This document shows positions 61,137 to 64,000 of a DNA stretch of 64,000 nucleotides, piece after piece. The notes under the pieces were generated by a model that saw only the letters and a list, made by a program, of their open reading frames with translations, was not told the DNA's origin and did not search any database. This stretch comes from Haberlea rhodopensis (lineage: Eukaryota; Streptophyta; Magnoliopsida; Lamiales; Gesneriaceae). Each line of letters opens with the position of its first letter. The stretch's first letter is position 1. The position numbers and the translations under genes were made by a program. The stretch covers positions 2,435,788 through 2,499,787 of the forward strand of contig CAJQUN010000033.1 of NCBI GenBank assembly GCA_907163345.1. The letters are read 5' to 3'.

Positions 61137-61588
61137 AACACGACCCGGTAATTCGTGCCGGGCTGGCACGGCTCCAAGGCACGGCCCGTTTTTGTTTTTG
61201 TCAGGCCCGACACGCCCAAATAATTTTTTTTATTTTTATTTTTTTTTTTGTTTTTTAATTTTATTTTGACCTTTGGGCCTTCGGCGATCGATCGCCAGTT
61301 ATGTGACTGGCGATCGGTCGTCAAGCACGCTTATAACCTACTGTTACTTGCTGATCGATTGTCAATTATGTGGCGATCGATCACCAAGCACGTCTGTAAC
61401 CTACTGTCATTCGGCGATCGATCGCCAGTTAATTTTTTTTTTTAAAAAAAAAAACTATAGTGTTGTGCCGTGCCCGTGCTGGCACCCTTTGGCCCGACAC
61501 CACACTGTTGCAAAATGGGCCGAGTCGTGTCACTCCATGTCGTGCATCGTGCCATGCCTTGTGTCATCCACGCTATTTGACATCCTTA
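61108..61588. mobile_element. Non-autonomous hAT element with perfect 8-bp TSD
   Basis: 481 bp between perfect copies of CGCTGGTG (61100-61107 and 61589-61596). The ends are TAGTGATGTCAAA and the inverse of TAAGGATGTCAAA. Subterminal zones carry GGCACGG/CCGTGCC-type words. The centre has a roughly 64-bp tandem unit containing the perfect palindrome GGCGATCGATCGCC. No coding capacity. Confidence 0.88.
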
Positions 61589-61596
61589 CGCTGGTG

Positions 61597-62010
61597 TTTG
61601 GTCCAATAAATTTGATTGGGTTAGCGACATAGGTATAATTTATAAAGTAATTTTTCGAGATGAACTTAATTTTATGTTATTAGAAATTGAATTTGAGCCA
61701 ACCTTAAATCACTAATACGACAAATGCACAAAAAAATTTGATATATATATATATATATATTTTTTTACAACACTAGAGAATACAACTATTATATATAGAT
61801 AATTCATAACGATATCGACAAATGCATGTGTCGTCTCATATGATAATCCGAATTTGTAGAGAAATTGAATAATTTATTATTTTTATTCCCCCCACATGTC
61901 GATCAATTTATTTTTTTTGGGAGGTCTATCAAGTGAATATTTTATGTTGTGAAATTGTTATTTGTGAGTTTTGAAGCCCTCAAAACTTCAGGACCTCGCT
62001 TTAACCCGAG
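61597..62010. other. Intergenic, probably internal part of an LTR element
   Basis: AT-rich with a short (TA)n run at 61741-61760. If the primer-binding site at 62011 is real, the right part is the internal region of a minus-strand retroelement. No coding domain was seen. Confidence 0.35.
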
Positions 62011-62022
62011 GCTCTGATACCA
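62011..62022 (-). other. Retrotransposon primer-binding site
   Basis: GCTCTGATACCA on the plus strand is TGGTATCAGAGC on the minus, the exact plant initiator tRNA-Met primer-binding sequence. The next plus-strand bases are TG, so an LTR (TG...) starts at 62023 and should run to the right. Its other end is unclear because the sequence from 62145 appears to belong to another LTR. Confidence 0.6.
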
Positions 62023-62144
62023 TGAGAATTACTGTGTCTTTTAAACCCGAGCTTGTGAAGAGAATGAACAATTTATTATATATGCTCAAAAAAAAAATAT
62101 CGTTGACGTCAAAATATCGTTGACGTGAATAATACTACTATGCT

Positions 62145-64000
62145 TGTAAAAACCCGGATTTTAGTTAACTAAAATCTGATTTAAAAGAGTTTAAATATTT
62201 CTAAACTCTAGCATAGAGTTTCAATGCATCAAGGAGTCCCTAACCAAATCAAACTCTTCAAATTAATCCATCGATTTGCAGCATCATAGATTGATCATAA
62301 TCCGCCCTATATCATCACTTATCCGCACAATATTGTTTCGAATCCTTATCAGACTTAATCCCCTAAACCGAGAGGAGTCCAAGCCATGGCATCTTTCGAT
62401 AGACTCCTCCTCAAAGGCAACTTAAAGATCGAACCAAATCTGCCATCCACCTCAGAATTTGCAGAATCGGATCCATTAGATTTCGAGTTAGAGTCCAACT
62501 CAAACTCCTAAAGTTGGACCAACCATCACCTATAAAATTAGTGCCAACCTTGAGTCAATTTCATCACAACTTCCCTTCCTTCTCAGCCTCCATAAGCCGA
62601 GAACCCACGTCCCTGTCCAGCAAATCGAGTGACTAAGCTCCTCCCCATAGCCGAAGCTCCTGCACGATTTTTCCAGAACCTGTGCCTCAGAATCTGTTCG
62701 AGTTTTCCAGCCCAACCGCCGTCTGTTTTTCAGACGTGTTCATCGATCACCAAGCCACCAGATTTCATAACTCCAAGTCCTTTGAATTGTAAACTTCCAG
62801 CCTTGTTCCAAGCCTATAAATCATCGAAAACTCTCACCACTCTCAGCATATATTTCTCAATAAACCTCAGCTCAATCCCTCGACCAATCTCAGAAAATTC
62901 CTTGTGAAACAGCAGCCTTCCCATCGAGAATTCCAGCAAGAAAGTTTCGAATATCTCAGTCATAAGCTTCGAAAATCTTCAAGCAAGTAATCTGCCTCAA
63001 ACTTTCAAACCTTCCAGCAAGCAACCCTCGAAGCTAATCAGTCCAGAATCCTTCGAATAACTCCAGCAACCACCACCGAAGGATAAAGCCGTAGCTTTTG
63101 CTTCTGCTTTCATAAACCTTTCCACCAGCATAGGTTCGAAAGTTTCCATCAATCTGTGTATAAGATTTTCGATAAATCTTAACAGAAACTGTTCGAAACC
63201 ACTAGTAGAGAATCTGTCGATAATTAAAGCCTCAAACGTTGCATGTTGTGGCACTAAGTTACCGATCAATTAGCGTACAAAAGATCCCAAGTTCAGCAAC
63301 CTACTCCATCGTTAGGCTCTTGGTTCGTGTTGTCCAAAAGCCAAGGGGATAAGGATTCAAGTGTGCCACACCTTTGATTACTCAAAAAACGCATCAAAGC
63401 ACTGTAAGTGGGCTTTTGTTATGTATATTCGTTTCGTTTTCTAAAATCATATAGTATGTTTTGAAATCCCAACCGATATGTATTATGTTGAAATTATGAA
63501 AGTATTATTTTGTAAGCACGTTAAACTCGAAATCTAATTGGATTTGGATCCCCATGACCCTGATGCGGTAGGATGTAACCGCTAAAAGAACCTTATACGG
63601 TGGTAATCCGTTGTTTCTGGATTATCCAGACCCTTTATTCGTGGGTTAGCCGATGTTATGACCTCATCTCTAGGAGGGTTAAGTCTAGAGACTGATATCA
63701 GTACCAAGAAGAGAGTAGAATGCTTTACTGTGCTTAAGTATATGAAAATTATGAAACGATATGTTATGTCATGGCTCGTAAGGGCAAATCAAGTATGTTA
63801 AGATACATTCATATCGATTTATGCAAGTTTTATGATACAAGTTTATGAAAATTATATATATGTATGATATCGATTGTCCCCCACTTGCTGAGTGTTTACC
63901 AAAGCACTCAACCCCTTGCTCTACATCCCCAGATAAAGCCGAAGAAGAATTAGAGCAAGAAGAAGAGCACCAATTTTGGGGTTGGTGAATCAAGTCCGCT
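62145..64000. mobile_element. Long LTR of a large retrotransposon, cut by window edge
   Basis: Starts TGTAAAAACCCGG, a start common to plant gypsy-type LTRs. It is of even, moderately GC composition without long open frames. The right part has the wording TTGCTGAGTGTTTACCAAAG then CACTCAACCCC-TTGCTCTACA (63886-63926), which I associate with long gypsy LTRs. CCAGC/TTCGAA words recur often at 62690-63210. No protein domain is present in the window, and the end is not reached. The family call is by pattern memory only. Confidence 0.45.

Noticed and set aside
62530..63269. Three frames of 61-92 codons near the right edge
   Set aside because: They overlap on opposite strands in LTR-like sequence without any retroelement protein motif.

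Overview
The window is nuclear DNA from a flowering plant, almost certainly a eudicot. It is AT-rich, its genes are split by GT-AG introns, the spaces between genes are wide and full of transposon debris, and every recognisable gene is a plant housekeeping or regulatory gene. Nothing bacterial, organellar or viral-replicative was recognised. The species cannot be read from the sequence.

Six protein genes can be rebuilt exon by exon with phases that agree. From left to right they are: mitochondrial malate dehydrogenase (minus, cut by the left edge, 1-2333); the organellar RNA-editing factor MORF8/RIP1 (minus, 7416-9973); an IDM1/ROS4-type protein with MBD-like, Tify-binding, PHD and acetyltransferase domains (plus, 16394-25849); a TTL-type TPR and thioredoxin-like protein (plus, 37312-40445); the ER mannosyltransferase ALG9 (minus, 43799-47797); and plant-type PEP carboxylase (minus, 48769-53658). 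From memory, Arabidopsis has PPC3, TTL2, IDM1, MORF8 and mMDH2 close together on chromosome 3, and PPC1, TTL1 and mMDH1 together on chromosome 1. If so, this is an old syntenic block that has been inflated by transposons. The genes do not form one pathway. PEPC and MDH are adjacent steps of carbon metabolism (PEP to oxaloacetate to malate), but in different compartments.

Between the genes: 5956-7170 holds a diverged direct duplication, one copy of which is split by a complete TRIM retrotransposon with a target-site duplication. 10.3-13.7 kb holds an LTR remnant and a higher-order minisatellite. Intron 5 of the IDM1 gene holds a small non-autonomous LTR element. 25652-29634 is a recent tandem duplication of about 2 kb that copies the last coding exon of IDM1, its 3' flank and a hAT MITE. 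29.8-36.7 kb is rich in non-autonomous hAT elements, three of them with perfect 8-bp target-site duplications, plus a Helitron-like terminus, a MITE and a tRNA-derived fragment. 54.5-62 kb holds a SINE with a 13-bp target-site duplication, a MITE family that includes a 640-bp foldback, and more hAT elements. 62145-64000 looks like the long LTR of a large retrotransposon that continues past the right edge.

I did not find a convincing undescribed system. The most useful observations are structural: the partial IDM1 duplication with its microhomology junction, the TRIM with an empty-site paralogue 0.5 kb away, the foldback, a stop-free intron in the TTL gene, and a microsatellite that fills almost half of a 79-nt ALG9 intron.
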